Source: Malus domestica (taxonomy: Eukaryota; Streptophyta; Magnoliopsida; Rosales; Rosaceae). From it: 64,000 nt of DNA. The first letter of the stretch is position 1, and each line of letters begins with the position of its first letter. The position numbers and the translations under genes are program-made. This document shows, piece by piece, positions 23,801 through 36,347 of this stretch. The notes beneath the pieces are model-generated. The model had not been told where the DNA came from, searched no databases, and saw only the letters and a list, made by a program, of their open reading frames with translations. The stretch covers positions 29,355,001-29,419,000 of the forward strand of contig NC_091671.1 in assembly GCF_042453785.1 (NCBI RefSeq), in the 5' to 3' direction.

Positions 23801-26232
23801 TGAATACAAATGATAACATGCTATTACTCAGAATATGTTGTACTTGTGCAGTTCCATGTTTCATATTTTGTTTGTGTTCAAGCTTAATTCCGTTATGTAG
23901 TAAGGGTTGGTTTTGTTATGAGCTGAGCCTAAGTTATGCTAAAGCCAATCTTGAACTGTTTATCAGGTCTAAAATCATACAATGGTCTTGTGCCTTCAAA
24001 CGATGGCCAAATGGTTAGCCTGTCCAAGTTGTAGGCTTAATATTGGCCTTAGGACACTTTTTCTCATATTTCTTCCTAGGTTTCATTAGTTTCTGAATCC
24101 TTATGTTGTTTGATGTGGTTAGTGGTAAAATTTCAATTTTTATTGTAGTGCCTTGGGAAGACAAGACAACAGCATACAGGTATCAGCTTCTTCGTACGCA
24201 CGGGTGTGTGTGTGTCAGTTTAAACATACATCATGATTCAAATGTCTAATTATCATCCACTTGTAATTTTGTTTTAATGGTTTTTTATCGGGACACTTTG
24301 GATGCGGTCCCTAGCTATCAATATTCTTTGATTGAAAACTTGTTAGTTTTTAGTTTTTTATTGAGGTCCCTGACATTAATGTAATAATGTAAGTTACTAT
24401 ATTTTTTAAATTAAAAATTAAAAATTGAAAATTGAAATTTGTAATTGTTTATATTAATGAGATTTTAAATAAAACCCATAATTTATGGGATTAAAAATAA
24501 TAAAATATAAATTATACTCTCTATTATATTGTGTGTGTGTGTGTACATTAACCAAAATTAACAAAAAAAATTATTGTACCAAAACATGGATACATTCTCA
24601 AATCAACGAAAAAGAATGTATCCATATAAGTTTAAACATGGATTAAAAAATTTGAATAGATTTTATATTAAAAAAAAGGGTACATTTTACATATAACAAA
24701 TTGATATATTTGAGAATGGGTACATTTAAGATTAAAAAAATTGAAAAATTATATGAATGGGTACATTTAAGATTAAAAAATTGAGAATCTTTTTATGTAT
24801 AAAAAAAAACTAATAGGTACAAACTTAATTTAATTTAATTTTTTATTATTTTGGAAATGTTTGAATTGAAAATTAATTAGAAGTTTAATAGAGGTGTGAG
24901 TATTAAACCCTAAATTAATTACTAATTTTTATATTAAAAAAATATATAATAAATATGTAAATTCATTACCACATTATTGTTAGGGACTTGAATCAAAATT
25001 TAAGAACTAATAAGGTCTTAGTAAATGAACAGTAAGAACTAAGGACCGGATACTAATTTTTCCGTTTTTTATCTATTGGCTTATGATAGTGATCTTATTT
25101 TACTCTAGAACGAAAAAGGCTAATTTCTGCACAACTCTTACAAGAATTGAAGGATGACTCTTATTTTTAATTTTCAGATTATAACTCCTGGAAACAAAGT
25201 CACAAGTTTGATGAAGCACTGCCACCATGGGACGATGAGAGTGTGCTTAGTGGCCAATATGATGATGGATGTATTCATAGCGATGTAGAAGACTCGGATA
25301 CTCTTGTCTCTCCACCTCGTCAGGTTTCAAATTTTTCTTTGTTAGTTTATGAATATGAAAACTCTACCTTGGTAGTTGGTGCTCATTTGGAACTTTAGAT
25401 TAGGTCAGTAGATCTTCCAATAAATTGGGCGAAACTGCAATAACAAAAATGTGAAGCGATTTCTCTGAAATGGATTACAGGGTGCCACTGAAATTAGGTT
25501 GGGAAAACGTGGCTATCTCAACCCTGCATGCTGGGGTTGTTCATTTTTTGTTGCTTTCCTGGACATGCAATTACTTTGTGTGTGAATTGAAATTACAATG
25601 TCCTCATTGTTTAATGATAATAACGCACTGAGAAAATCAATTTTTTGGGAATGCTGGGCGTTATGTTTCCGCACGAAGAACTTCTGGTTAAAGACTGTGA
25701 CTTGTGATGTTTCAGGTAAGCAACATTGAAGTTCGGTACGACAGAACTTCAAAACAAGTTGATGTTCATGCATTGAAGGAAACTCTGTGGGGTCATATGC
25801 AAGAATCTGCCAGATTTGCTACTGCGGTAAGCATATTCTGATTGCATGTGCGGAATTCATATTGTTTTTCTTCAACATGTTCATGAAATTTTTTTCCAGT
25901 CTCATAACTTAAGTATCTCTTTGCAAGTTACACAGGGATATATTTTCTTGTTTTATCTACTAAAGGGGGCTTTTCATTCATTCTGAATATCACTTTACTT
26001 ACAGAAGGAATTCAAAGACACCATATCCTTCAAGTATGTCCTGGCTACCTTTCCTGTCAATTGCCGAGCTGCAGCGGCTCAGGATATCACGCCCCATTTG
26101 TGTTTCATCTGCCTTTTGCATCTAGCTAATGACCGCGGGCTAAGCATAGATGACTGCCCAACTTTAGATGACATGAACATTCATCTTCCATCTCGTCGAA
26201 TCTCAGATGGAGTGGACCAGCCCTCATCGTAG
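20808..26232 (+). CDS. CAP-H: Condensin complex subunit 2 (CAP-H / Barren kleisin)
   Basis: Thirteen exons: 20808-21080, 21427-21528, 21631-21748, 21909-21973, 22057-22117, 22193-22393, 22714-22970, 23120-23258, 23344-23594, 24149-24179, 25178-25323, 25716-25826, 26005-26232. They join in frame to 660 aa, near the about 670 aa of Arabidopsis CAP-H. The protein is the kleisin that bridges SMC2/SMC4 heads in condensin I and recruits the HEAT subunits. Seen: N-terminal NDDQLERAQARVARAAAIRRKA helix; DPLYHQTFAQLDEGGAKGLL with LGAYGGC; the acidic middle with WAGPHHWKYWR; and a C-terminal winged-helix region (SFKYVLATFPVNCRAAA, ITPHLCFICLLHLAND). Exon 6 ends in a GC donor (AAAG|GCGAGT), a GC-AG intron required to keep the frame. 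Intron 10 holds a 774-bp MITE. ATG 20808 precedes a second in-frame ATG by four codons. Confidence 0.95.
24290..25063. mobile_element. MITE (774 bp) inside CAP-H intron 10
   Basis: The flanks 24280-24289 and 25064-25073 are identical (GTTTTTTATC), a 9-10-bp target duplication. Ends are imperfect inverted repeats: GGATGCGGTCCCTAG on the left and GGATACTAATTT preceded by CTAAGGACC on the right. The interior is very AT-rich with a short GT run; no coding capacity. Confidence 0.75.
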
Positions 26233-26532
26233 GCAAAGATGTAGTGTACATTTTGATATGTGAATATTTGAAGCTGGCTTGCCATCGCCATATGCAAGCA
26301 ACCGGGGCCTTTCGAGCAGTACTGAAAGAAACGTAAGCCTATTTCAGTCGCCTTGATTCTCATGTTTTGCTGCATGCTGTTGTGTTGATTTTGAGCACGC
26401 CCTGAACTTTCCTAAGCTAATCCAGCTTCTGTATATGCTGTTCAATGTGTCTTGTGTGAATTTGATATGAAATATCAGCTCCTAATTTGCTTCCTGTGCA
26501 ATAATTTTATTTGATTTTTTGCTTGCAACCTA

Positions 26533-26699
26533 GAGGTCGCACTTGGTGCGATGGCAAGTGCCTTCGCCCATGAGCGGTAGGTCTCGGGTTCGAGACTTGG
26601 GAGCAGCCTCTCCATAAATGGGGGTAAGGCTAGCCGACATTCACCTCTCTCAGACCCTGCGTAAAACGGGAGCCTTGTGCACTGGGTACGACCTTTTTT
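26533..26699 (+). mobile_element. Au-like tRNA-derived SINE
   Basis: The head contains pol III promoter-like boxes: TGGTGCGATGGCAAG (A box) and GGTTCGAGACT (B box). The body ends with GTGCACTGGGTACGACC followed by a T run. The flanks at about 26517-26532 and 26698-26712 share TTTGCTTGCAACCTA, a 15-bp target duplication. Overall sequence is recognisably the Au SINE family of angiosperms. It lies about 300 bp after the CAP-H stop codon. Confidence 0.88.
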
Positions 26700-26980
26700 G
26701 CTTGCAACCTAACTTTTTATGACCAACCTTCTAGTTTAACTGCAAACCATATTGTCAATGGGAATGCTAACACTAGTCACGCATCACTGAATGCTAGCCA
26801 TTGTTCTTTATGTTCCCTCTTCGGGTCCCAGAATGATCGACGGGTAGCATCCACAGGGCCCATGTGCGACTGATGCTGGCGCAACCCTTGTGTCAATTAG
26901 TAGAAATTGAGAAGGTATGCAAGGTGAGCTGGGACTGAAGTTTAATGGGACCAATTATATGCAACGTAGCTATTTTAGAA

Positions 26981-27134
26981 TGGAAAACCAATGAAAAGGG
27001 TTTGAAAACTTTGAGTTTTAACGATAAGGACAAAATAAAGGGTAAAGTGAATAGTATCAGGATTGACTTTTTAGTGTAAAAATGTGATTTTTCGTTAAAG
27101 TAAACAGTACCGGAAATTTTTCGTTAAAGTTCCC
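26981..27134 (+). mobile_element. Mutator-type MITE, family C copy 1
   Basis: About 154 bp, starting near GGAAAACCAATGAAAAGGG and ending TTTTCGTTAAAGTTCCC, imperfectly inverted termini. The flanks 26972-26980 and 27135-27143 are both ATTTTAGAA (9-bp duplication). Two more copies lie at 28691 and 29171. Confidence 0.82.
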
Positions 27135-27707
27135 ATTTTAGAAAGCTAGGCTCTCAACTGAAGAGTTGTTTGCTGCCAGTACAAGTTATACAATAATAGG
27201 GCTTGTTTGGTATGCATAATTGGATCTTAATGAATGATTTTTAATTTCACGATACGTTGAGATGAAAAATAAAAATATTATGACTAGATTATCATCCAAT
27301 CATTTTTAAAAATGGTAGGAGTAGAAGGGACGAGTTTTCTTCATGTCTAATGCTCTTCGAATCTCCTCAAAATTCATTCACTTCTACTTTCAATACACCT
27401 TAAAACTAGAAAGTTACTCGTTCCAATCCAATCATATATACCAAACGGGCGGAAATCTTGGACAAAAAACACATAAGGGAAACTGTGAGTTATCTGGCGC
27501 TTAGTTGGATCAAAAGGATAAGGGAGTATCTAAATCTGTTGGACAAGATTTGTCGGTGCAAAGCACGTTGAGCATTGCTTTCTTTCTTTCCATTTCAAGT
27601 CTCCTAAGATCTCTTCATTTCCAATCCTAGGAAAAGTGGAATCATCATCGTCATCCTACAACCTCGAAAGAACATTTAGAATCCTTTCGATTTAGTTTTT
27701 AACAATA

Positions 27708-28130
27708 TTTGACTACTCAAATATGAGTAGGAATTTCTACTCACAATTTTTCAAAATTGTTCGTTGTCAACTTATAAAACTCAACTTATAAAACTTCGTG
27801 TTTATAATAAGAACTGTTCAAATTATAAATCATCCTATAAAGATCTTCTCTAAAAAAAATCAATTAAAAATAACATCGTTTAGTCATTAAAATGTTTGAA
27901 AACAAATGAACGGTATTGGTAAAGGCATTACGAACCGTTTATGCATTTGATACAATATATTGACTAAACGATCTTAGTTTTAATTTATTTTTAGCATAGA
28001 TAATCTTTACAGTGTGATTCATAATATAAAAGATTCTAATTATAAGTACAAAACTCTGTGATTCATAATATAAAGTTTTGAATATGAGCTCCTACTTATT
28101 TTTGAGTAGTCAAATATTTTTCTTTAGGTA
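27708..28130. mobile_element. Hairpin MITE, family B (about 420 bp)
   Basis: Left end ATATTTGACTACTCAAATAT and right end GAGTAGTCAAATATT are clear inverted repeats, and inner blocks (AACTGTTCAAATTATAAATC; GTGATTCATAATATAAAAG; TCGTTTAGTCA and TGACTAAACGA) are also complementary. The whole element could fold back on itself. A diverged relative is at 9790-10200. Confidence 0.7.
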
Positions 28131-28690
28131 TTTTTGGTTGGATTGAGTGTTTGTGTAGGCTTATAGGCTATCTGATCTCATGTGGGTCCTACAATTGTCT
28201 GTACACACAAATATTACTGACTGCATTAGTCATCTAATTTAACTTATTTAAGATTACAGAATCCAGATTGTTCAAAAAGGTGACAAAAGAAAAGTTTGAA
28301 TAGTAAAATCATCACACATTTGTATCCTTTGCCTTATCCATTTCTTTGGGAGCCATCTATTTATGGGTTCTCTTTTGACGGTACTGAAAATTAGGATTCA
28401 AATAAATAAATATTGTTCTTTATTTTTGAAAAATTGTTATCGACGTTTCAAATTAGGTGTTTTGTATTTTGCATTATAAATCAGAATGGGATACTCATTG
28501 TACTGAAGGACTGCATGACTAATACTTGTCTATTTTTGTTGATATTTAAGAAAGGGTTAATGCTAATTTGCTTTAATAATTCTCACTTAGTACTACAACT
28601 TAGTGGTAGATTCTCACCAAATATGAATTTGAATCACAATATTACTAATATATTGTGAGACTTAGTCAACTTCTTCACATTTTTAAAATA

Positions 28691-28843
28691 GGAAAACTAA
28701 TGAAAATGACTTGAAAACTTTGAGTTTTAATGATAAAGACAAAATAAAGGGTAAAGTGAATAGTACCAGGATTGATTTTTTAGTGTAAAAATATGGTTTT
28801 TCGTTAAAGTGAACATTATCAGGTGCTTTTCGTTAAAGTTCCC
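28691..28843 (+). mobile_element. Mutator-type MITE, family C copy 2
   Basis: Same element as 26981-27134 with scattered changes. The flanks 28681-28690 and 28844-28853 are both TTTTAAAATA, a 9-10-bp duplication. Confidence 0.82.
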
Positions 28844-29170
28844 TTTTAAAATAGATTAGTTTAAAAAAGAATTATCTGCTTTAACAACTAGAAAACATAA
28901 TAGTTAAATAAAAAAGGGGAATTCAGAAGAAAAGAAAAAAGTTTGCGGACCCTTTTAGGTGTGTCTTAAAGTCGGGTCATTTTATTTTGATTGGGAGAGG
29001 CGAAAAAGTCCAAAATGAACGGACAAGTGGGCCTTGGAAGTGGAGGGGTTGTGACGGACCATTCACTACAGCCTACAGGCGCACTAGTGCTACAAGTGGG
29101 ACTCTTTGCTAGATTCTTGGGGGGTCCACAATTAATTAGCCGACTCATAAAACATAAAAAAAAATAAAAA

Positions 29171-29267
29171 AACTTTACGAAAAACTCCCAGTACTGTTCA
29201 GTTTAATGAAAAATCATATTTTTACACTTAAAACTCAAAGTTTTTAAGTCATTTTTATTAGTTTTCC
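29171..29267 (-). mobile_element. Mutator-type MITE, family C copy 3, internally deleted, inverted
   Basis: Complement of the family C sequence, about 97 bp: it begins with AACTTTACGAAAAACTCC and ends with TTATTAGTTTTCC, lacking the central third. Flanked by A-rich DNA so the target duplication is unclear. Confidence 0.65.
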
Positions 29268-30009
29268 TTAAAAAAAAAATTAGCGTAAGTGTTATTATCA
29301 ATTTACTTATGTTATTAACATGAATTTAGTTTTTAATACCTTAAATCTATATCATATGAATTATGTGGTTCGTTTTTCGGAGTACAACGATATATTTTAC
29401 ACTAAGGGAGAGGAGGAGTTCGGCTAAGATACACAATGGGCAACCTAATTTGGTATTGAATTCGTCATCCACGAGATTTGAACCTAAGACCTCTTACTTA
29501 CAAGTGAAGATGAATACCATCAGACTGTAGTACTGAGTAGCTATGTGGTTCAATCGTTTCAATATGGTAAACTTGTGAGTGTGATATCAATATATTAAAC
29601 TCATACTAAAATAGCAGTATTATTACAAGTGTCAAAGTTAAATTGCCTGATTTCTATATAAAAGTATCGTACTCACTCCAAGTACTGCACTGTGCAAGAT
29701 GCATGGGATGTGATTCAAAATAAAAATTTTCTCCACAACACAATTAGCCCATCGTGGGACCCGATGCAAGCTTAATCTGCAGGAACCGCACGTTTCTACT
29801 AAGAGCTAGTTAACCTCTTAACCATGGAAACAAAAAGAGCAAATGAAAGCAATTGAAGAATATTCTTTCACCGACCTTATCAACCATTGTCCAATTATAT
29901 TCAAATCTCACTCCCTCTTGCATGTTATCTGCTGTTATATCTTTCTTGTATAGAATCTTGCTCCTAAAATGGACGATAATATTGTTTTCTTATTTATTAA
30001 TACGAGCCA

Positions 30010-30560
30010 TGTTGGAGAAGGGAGGGATCAAACACGAAATTTCAGGCGGAAGGTTGAATGTTCTTAAGAACTTGATATACAAGTTCATTATAAATATACT
30101 GTAAAAAGTAAAGAAATCGAACATAGAATCTTATGTGTTAAGTCTTAATGTTCTTAATCATTTGAACTGCAAGTGTATTACAATGATGTAGATTGTTGAA
30201 GGGGTAAATCAAACATAAAATCTCAGATGTAAGGCTGAATGCTCTTATCTACTACTGGAGTTACTAGTCATTTACTATGATACTCTAGAAGGGAGGAATC
30301 AAATATGGAACCTCAGTACATGAGCGAAAGCTCTTGACAACTTCAATTATTAGTTCCTAGCTTCTGATCAATTTCTAACTGATGCGTGAATTTGAGTATA
30401 CGGACATAGAACCAAATATGTAAGTTTGAATGCTCTAAACGAATCTACAAATCCCGTGCGATGATATTGTAAACAAAATCAAACATAGAGCATTAGATGT
30501 AAGAGTGAATCCTCTTACTGCTAAGTGCTAACCGGTGAGTGCGTTTGAGTATATGAACGT
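30010..30560 (+). repeat. Degenerate tandem repeat, unit about 100-110 bp
   Basis: Phrases of the type ATCAAACATAAAATCTCAG, ATGTAAGGCTGAATGCTCTTA and AAGTTCATTATAAATA recur with substitutions around 30026, 30115, 30205, 30298, 30410 and 30478. Copies are old. No ORF. Confidence 0.55.
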
Positions 30561-30754
30561 ACATAATTCGATTGACCCTTTGCTTAATTAAATGAATTGA
30601 TCGTGAAAATGACATGCATGAAGAGATAAAAATTGTAGTGTGATTAAGGCACTGCTGGCTTCCAATGAATTTCTTTTGTACTTCTTTTGACTATTATAAT
30701 AATATTCTGCAGCCATGATCCTATGAGCAAGACAATTCCATCTCTCTCTCTCTC

Positions 30755-30762
30755 TATAAATA
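30755..30762 (+). promoter_or_regulatory. TATA box of the DUF4408/DUF761 gene
   Basis: TATAAATA directly after a (CT)n stretch, 129 bp before the chosen ATG. It lies inside the longest ORF in this frame, which begins at 30687, and so argues for a start downstream of it. Confidence 0.75.
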
Positions 30763-30890
30763 CGTCCCTAGGCTTTTACTTGTTCTCTACTACCATAAAC
30801 CACATCCCTCTCACTCCTCTCATTCTTCGCACTTCATCCTTATTATTCCTATACTACCCGCACCACCTTTTCAGTCCCTCAGTAGACGCC

Positions 30891-31532
30891 ATGAGCAAGC
30901 TTAATGAAAAATCTCAGATTCTTATGTTTTCTCTGCTAGTTTTTCTTCTCGTCCTTGCACCTTTGTTGTCCTCCTCACTAAGGACTCCTTACCTCTACAT
31001 CATCACTAACCTCCTCATCATTGCTCTCGGAGCACAAGCCGGCGTCCTCTCATCCTTTTCCAAACTTGATTCAGACCATGACAAGAAGAACGGCTCTGGC
31101 GCCAGTTTTTCTTTTGCTCCCAAGCCTGTGGTTCCCACGGAGCTAGCCTCAGACGAAAAAAGGGTTGTTTCCCGTAATGATGAACATCAAACGGTTGTTG
31201 CTCCGCAATATGTCGAAAAGAAGGCTAGGGTTGTTGAGAAATCCAAGTCTGAGAAGATTGTGGACACTGTGAAAGTGGAGAGTGTGAAGAAGTGTACTTC
31301 TATGCCTAGCCTTTTCTTCATAGGGGGAGGTGAGACTTATCATGGAGATCACGAAGTGATCGAGGAAAAGCGTTACATTGAGGGAGAAGAAGAAGAAGTT
31401 TTCGAGGAGCTTAGTGGGCAAGAGCTGTTTGCCAAAGCTGAGAACTTTATTAGCAACTTCTACAAGCAGCTGAAGATGCAGAGGGAAGACTCATGGAAAA
31501 AGATTCATGAGTTTTATCACAAAGCCTTCTAA
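30891..31532 (+). CDS. DUF4408 / DUF761 domain protein (213 aa), intronless
   Basis: Single-exon ORF. The N-terminus (residues about 9-50) is hydrophobic with the DUF4408-type run SSSLRTPYLYIITNLLIIALG. The middle is charged and low in complexity. The C-terminus has LSGQELFAKAENFISNFYKQ then LKMQREDSWKKIHEFYH, the DUF761 (cotton fibre expressed protein) motif that ends such proteins. Function is unknown; family members are plant-specific and often stress- or fibre-expressed. The in-frame ATG at 30687 was rejected because the TATA box lies downstream of it, and ATG 30891 (context GCCATGAGC) starts the peptide expected for the family. Promoter has a CT microsatellite. Confidence 0.88.
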   Translation: MSKLNEKSQILMFSLLVFLLVLAPLLSSSLRTPYLYIITNLLIIALGAQAGVLSSFSKLDSDHDKKNGSGASFSFAPKPVVPTELASDEKRVVSRNDEHQTVVAPQYVEKKARVVEKSKSEKIVDTVKVESVKKCTSMPSLFFIGGGETYHGDHEVIEEKRYIEGEEEEVFEELSGQELFAKAENFISNFYKQLKMQREDSWKKIHEFYHKAF

Positions 31533-32632
31533 TATTTCTGCTGCAATTTTATAAATGTTGTTATTGTATGTCATAATCTAGGTCATTGGTTTTTTGGGGA
31601 TTATGATGGGTCAGAGGGAAACAATCCATGTAATTTAAGTAATGGTTCCTCCTTAATATCATTATTTGCGTTTGTACAGAACTACTGAAGTTACTAGTTC
31701 AGACATATTAAGAAAAAAAAGAAAGAAAGAAAATATAATCTAATTATACATATATATAATTCCTTGTACTGAATCTCCATATATTTGAATATTATTTTAT
31801 GGGTAATGAGTGATGAAATTTTATGATTGTCAAAAAAAAAAAAAAAAGTGATGAAATTTTATGTTTTCTATTAGATCCTTACTGAAACATGTTATAAATT
31901 GATTTCAAGTTTCTCTTTTTAGTTCTTGCAAGCTTAACATTTGCAGTGTTTGTCTAATATACTCATCTGCAATCCAAGAACTGTTGACATCAGTGAAAAT
32001 TAATCAACTCTAGCTCCAGTACTGTTTAAAAGAAAATCAAAGTACAATATTAAGATGTTGTGGAGACGACGGTAGAATGTAAGAGGTTATACCATACAAA
32101 TAATATTGGGTGTGTGGATAACAATAGCCATAATATTTGCTTTATAAGATAAAAGGTACTTAAGTAGACATGCATGCAGTGGCGGATTCAAAATTTTAAT
32201 TTTGAGGGCCTAGTGTATAATATTCAAGTTTTATTTAGATAGAAATTTTGCATGTGCAGGTAGCGTGCAAAATTTTTTAGCGGGGGAATTTGTCATGCTC
32301 TAGGTGGGTCTATAGTCATCTGCATTCATGTCGACAAATGCCAAAGCAATTTGCCGAGGGATATCAAGATCCCATGTTGAGGGTTGTCGATACGTTTTGC
32401 CAAATGTTGCCGAGATATTCTTAAAAGGCAGTTCATCAAACACTTGATGGACACAAAAATGTCTCATATCAAACCTTCAGAGAGTTCTAGAAGACCTTCA
32501 CATGCATTTTTCCTGACTTTCAGAGGGTCTTGAGACCACCAGTTACTTATTTCCACCATCTAAAACAATTAAAGAATATAGACATAATTAATGTCTTTTT
32601 TTTTTTATAAATGATAGGAACTATACTTACAC
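31533..32632. other. Intergenic with a decayed transposon-like end
   Basis: The sequence CAGTGGCGGATTCAAAATTTT near 32179 looks like the terminus of a known class of plant DNA transposons. The following 350 bp (32280-32570) is less AT-rich and in the minus strand gives broken peptide resembling a coding remnant. No gene can be modelled. Confidence 0.4.
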
Positions 32633-33702
32633 GGGGGGTGTAGTCAAATAAGGATTTAGAAGGATTTTAAAAGATTTTAGAATCTTGGTGTAGTCAACTA
32701 GGATCTTACAAGATTTTAAAAGAATCCATTCAAATACATGGGTAGTCAATTAAAGGATTTTAAAAGACTTTAGAACCCTGATGTAGTTAACTAGGATTTT
32801 AAAGGATTTTTATAGAGTCTATGCAAATCTATAGGTATTCAAAAATTCATAGATTTTGAAAGATTTCCTTCAATAAAAGATTTTGTAGGATTTGAGAAGG
32901 AATGGTAAGTATAACAAAATCCTACCTCCACCCGTAGGATTTCTTTTCAACCTTTCACTTTCTTTCTCTCTCTCCCCACACTGCAACTCTTGCTTTCTTT
33001 CTCAATCTCTATTTTTTCCGAGAAACCCATCCTTCCTTCCTTCTGACATCTCAGCCACCCACCCCATCCTCTCAATATACAATCATTATTCCATTGTATA
33101 CAATCGTATACAAAAGATAGCAAAGTTGATCATACCTTTGGAGATAGGACTAGAAGAAAGCGAGAGAGGGGGTGTGGATAATTGAAGGGTTTGAGTTTCA
33201 TTTGTTGATGGACTCCATTTTTCCTACCTTTGCAACATCCATTCTTCTCTCTCGCATTTGCTGATAGACTCCTTCATTTTTCCTACCTTTGCAGCATCCA
33301 TTCCTCTCCCTCTCTCTCGAATAAGAGGAATCACTTTTTAGAAAAATTCAAAAGCCGAAAGCGCTTTCATGAATGAATGATTATGGTGGAAGGTTTCTGC
33401 CGTGGAGGACCATGGACATGGAGGATAGGGGATAGTTGGGAGAACTGGGCATAGTTCTTCATTCACTTTCAAGTTTAATCTTATTTTTTATTTAAAAATA
33501 AATTTTAAAATGGCAAGAGAGTCTCTCCAAATCCATTCAAATCTTTAATCAAAGTCCATAAGAATCCTTTTAAATCTTAATCAAAATCCATAAGAATCCT
33601 TAAAAATCCATTTGAAAGTTGTCAGGATTCTACAATCCTTTGAAATCTGTTACTTAAAAAAATCTTTTAAAATCCTGTGAAATCCAAATTGACTACACCC
33701 CC
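32633..33702. mobile_element. Non-autonomous TIR element (1.07 kb)
   Basis: Starts GGGGGGTGTAGTCAAATAAGG and ends with ATTGACTACACCCCC, an inverted repeat. The subterminal regions on both sides contain many copies of AGGATTTTAAAAGATTTTA-like and complementary AATCTTTTAAAATCC phrases. The centre carries a CT-rich tract and a spurious 97-codon ORF. No transposase. Superfamily uncertain since no target duplication is clear. Confidence 0.75.
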
Positions 33703-36342
33703 ATAATTCATCTAAATTGTGAGAAGGAGAGTTTGAACTTCAATGCAAAGCATAGAACACACTATGATCTAGCCAACTTGGCTAAATCTAGTTCTAGAAA
33801 CATAAGTAGTGTTGAAGAAGAGAATATTTAGTTGTTGAAAGTTTGGATATTAATGAGTAAGCTTGTACTAAAGCAATTTAACATGATCAGAAAAAAAAAT
33901 AAAAGGACATAGTTTCTTGGAAGAATCATGGTTGGTGCCAAGAGAACAATCCACCAAAGCAAAAAAGATAATTTCTTAAAATGTTAAATATTATTTTTCC
34001 CATAAAAATATTAATGGTAACATTTACAAGCTAGCTATACAAACACTAAAAAAGGAGGAGATATTTGTATCTCCACCTGCTCTTTGGATGGTAGTGCGTA
34101 CGGTGCCAATAGACTGGAAATTCGAAGGATCTAATTGGTGTCCAAGTTCGTTAAACATCTTTTTTTTTTATCATTTTTTGTATCTTATATTTCTCTTTCT
34201 GGTTTTTTTTTTTTTGGAAAAATATTTCTCTTTCTGGTTATGTATAAAAAGATGAATCCCTTTTGCCCTTTCTATCTCTGTTGTGGTGGTAGTGAGTGAA
34301 CAACAAGGACAATATTCGTGATTTAAGTATTCGGATGATCACATGGTCCTAAAGATCTCTCTATTATGCATATTGGAATGGACCATTTGACGTTATCAAT
34401 TCATTTCCTCACTTATTTTAAGGGTTCATAGATCTAAGTGCTTAAGGATATTTATTCCAACACTCGAGATCATGTATTTGATTCTCTGTTTATGTTGAAT
34501 ATATAGTAGGAAATAGCTAGGACAAGGATTAAAGATAAAAATTTGAGAAATAGTGTCAAACATGTCTCTTTAGTTGGAGTTGTGTTTGAATTGCTTAGAA
34601 CATGTTTGTGAAGCTATTTCCATGTGATACACATAGTATCAAAGCTTTATACCAAACAAACACACTATACCTACAAAAAAAAAAAAAAAAAGGTGAAAAA
34701 TTCAAGTTCAAATCGCAAGCCGACAGATCATTAACATTCATTTGATCAGTCGGAATTTTCTCGGAAGCTCAAGTTCGTCATTTTGGCACGGACGGCCGGC
34801 CACTATTTTGGTCTGGTCGATTGCCATGTACAAATCAACATTATAGACATTTTGCGAAATTTTAACCGGTCACCATATTGTTGCCCCCTCGATTCCTTTA
34901 TTTTGAAGACCTTCCAATAGTTTACATGTCTTTGGAAATTTAGGTCAAATATACCACATAAACTCTGCAAGTATTTTCAACTTTACTTTGGAAGATGTGG
35001 GAAAAATCATGTGTAAATGTACACTCAACCTAAAATAACTAAAGCAAACCTCATTAGATATTTCACCAAAGTCGATAATATGCGTATTACATCATGCTTC
35101 TACCTAACATACAATTATCCTCATCGATCCTAGGTTTTGGTTTGACATTCTATATGCTTAAAACTTCTGCAAGTAACAAATTTACTTAGTATGAAGCATA
35201 TATAAGTCCAAAAAAGCAGATAGAGATATTATAATTTGAATGAGAAAGTTTTCAGTGTACCGGTAAGACGATCCGGTACATTAAGTGTCATAATACAAGT
35301 GGATAGACACTTGAACGAAAAAATTATACCCAATTATATTATGACGTTTGATGTTCAAGATTATGTTTCCAGTACTCTAAAAAAATCTCTCCAAGATAAG
35401 CATGGTATATATGACCATTTTTGTTGGGACCAACAGAATATTTGTTGGGAAAGATAGGATTTGATAAAAGTTAATAAGTAAATTGACAGTCTTTAGATCG
35501 AACTTTTTCTATCCTGTGTAATTAAATTGAGCAGACAAAATATTACAATATCTTCCACTATAAAAATGGAAGTAGAAAATATAATCTCACAAAAAATATG
35601 GCTAAACTATCTCTTACATTCTCTCGAGGGCACTTTTTCTTCTCATATACGAGAGAGGTTCTCTTCGTTCTCAAACTCTCTTTAGTTTGGATTTTTTGAT
35701 ACATTATTTTAAATGTAAGGTTCCATCACAAATAGCCATGCATTTGTTGAATGTCATTCATCAGAACTTTTACATTCTCCCACTTCAATGTCAATGAATC
35801 GTTATCATATCATTTGTTTTTGTTAGTGTTGGTATTGGTGCCATAAGGTGAAAAGTTTAGGAAAATGAGCTGTCATCTTGTGAGGACTGGAGACGTCTCC
35901 ATCTCGTGCAAAGTAAGGTTGCACAAAGGTAAAACTGCGTCGTGGATCAGATCGAGGAATTAAGCTTTGTGTGGTACTTTGTAAGAACCTTATTTGCACT
36001 AATGGATTGGACTCAGTGGAGAGTCTCCGATTTTTTAAACCAGAAGTGGGTTTTTCTTCTGGCCAACAACTCTATCTGTTGTTTATTGTTTTTCTTGTTT
36101 ACATATTTCACTCTTTGCATATGATAATATGGCCACCATGATTTGTAAATAGATATGTTCATGCAACTAAGTTTATAAGAGTTAGAATGTGCCCTGAATT
36201 AGACCGTGGTCAAATAAGAACACTTCAATAAACCAAGTTTTAAATTGATTAATTCCACTGTTTGAAAAGTAACGAATATGATCTTAGTTGATTGGTGTAA
36301 TTGTTGACAAGTTAATCAAGCAAATCTAGAATTTTTTATTAC
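33703..36342. other. Intergenic, no gene recognised
   Basis: AT-rich, several short A or T homopolymers (e.g. about 34675-34692), no coding ORF above background on either strand. Confidence 0.5.
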
Positions 36343-36347
36343 AGGTT

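Noticed and set aside
26540..26600. A tRNA gene
   Set aside because: A and B boxes belong to a SINE head; no cloverleaf with anticodon stem can be drawn and the body continues as SINE.
30687..30890. Longer N-terminus for the DUF4408/DUF761 protein
   Set aside because: A TATA box lies within this extension and the added peptide is low-complexity; ATG 30891 fits the family.
32892..33185. 97-codon ORF
   Set aside because: Lies in the CT-rich centre of a non-autonomous TIR element; serine/phenylalanine-rich artefact.
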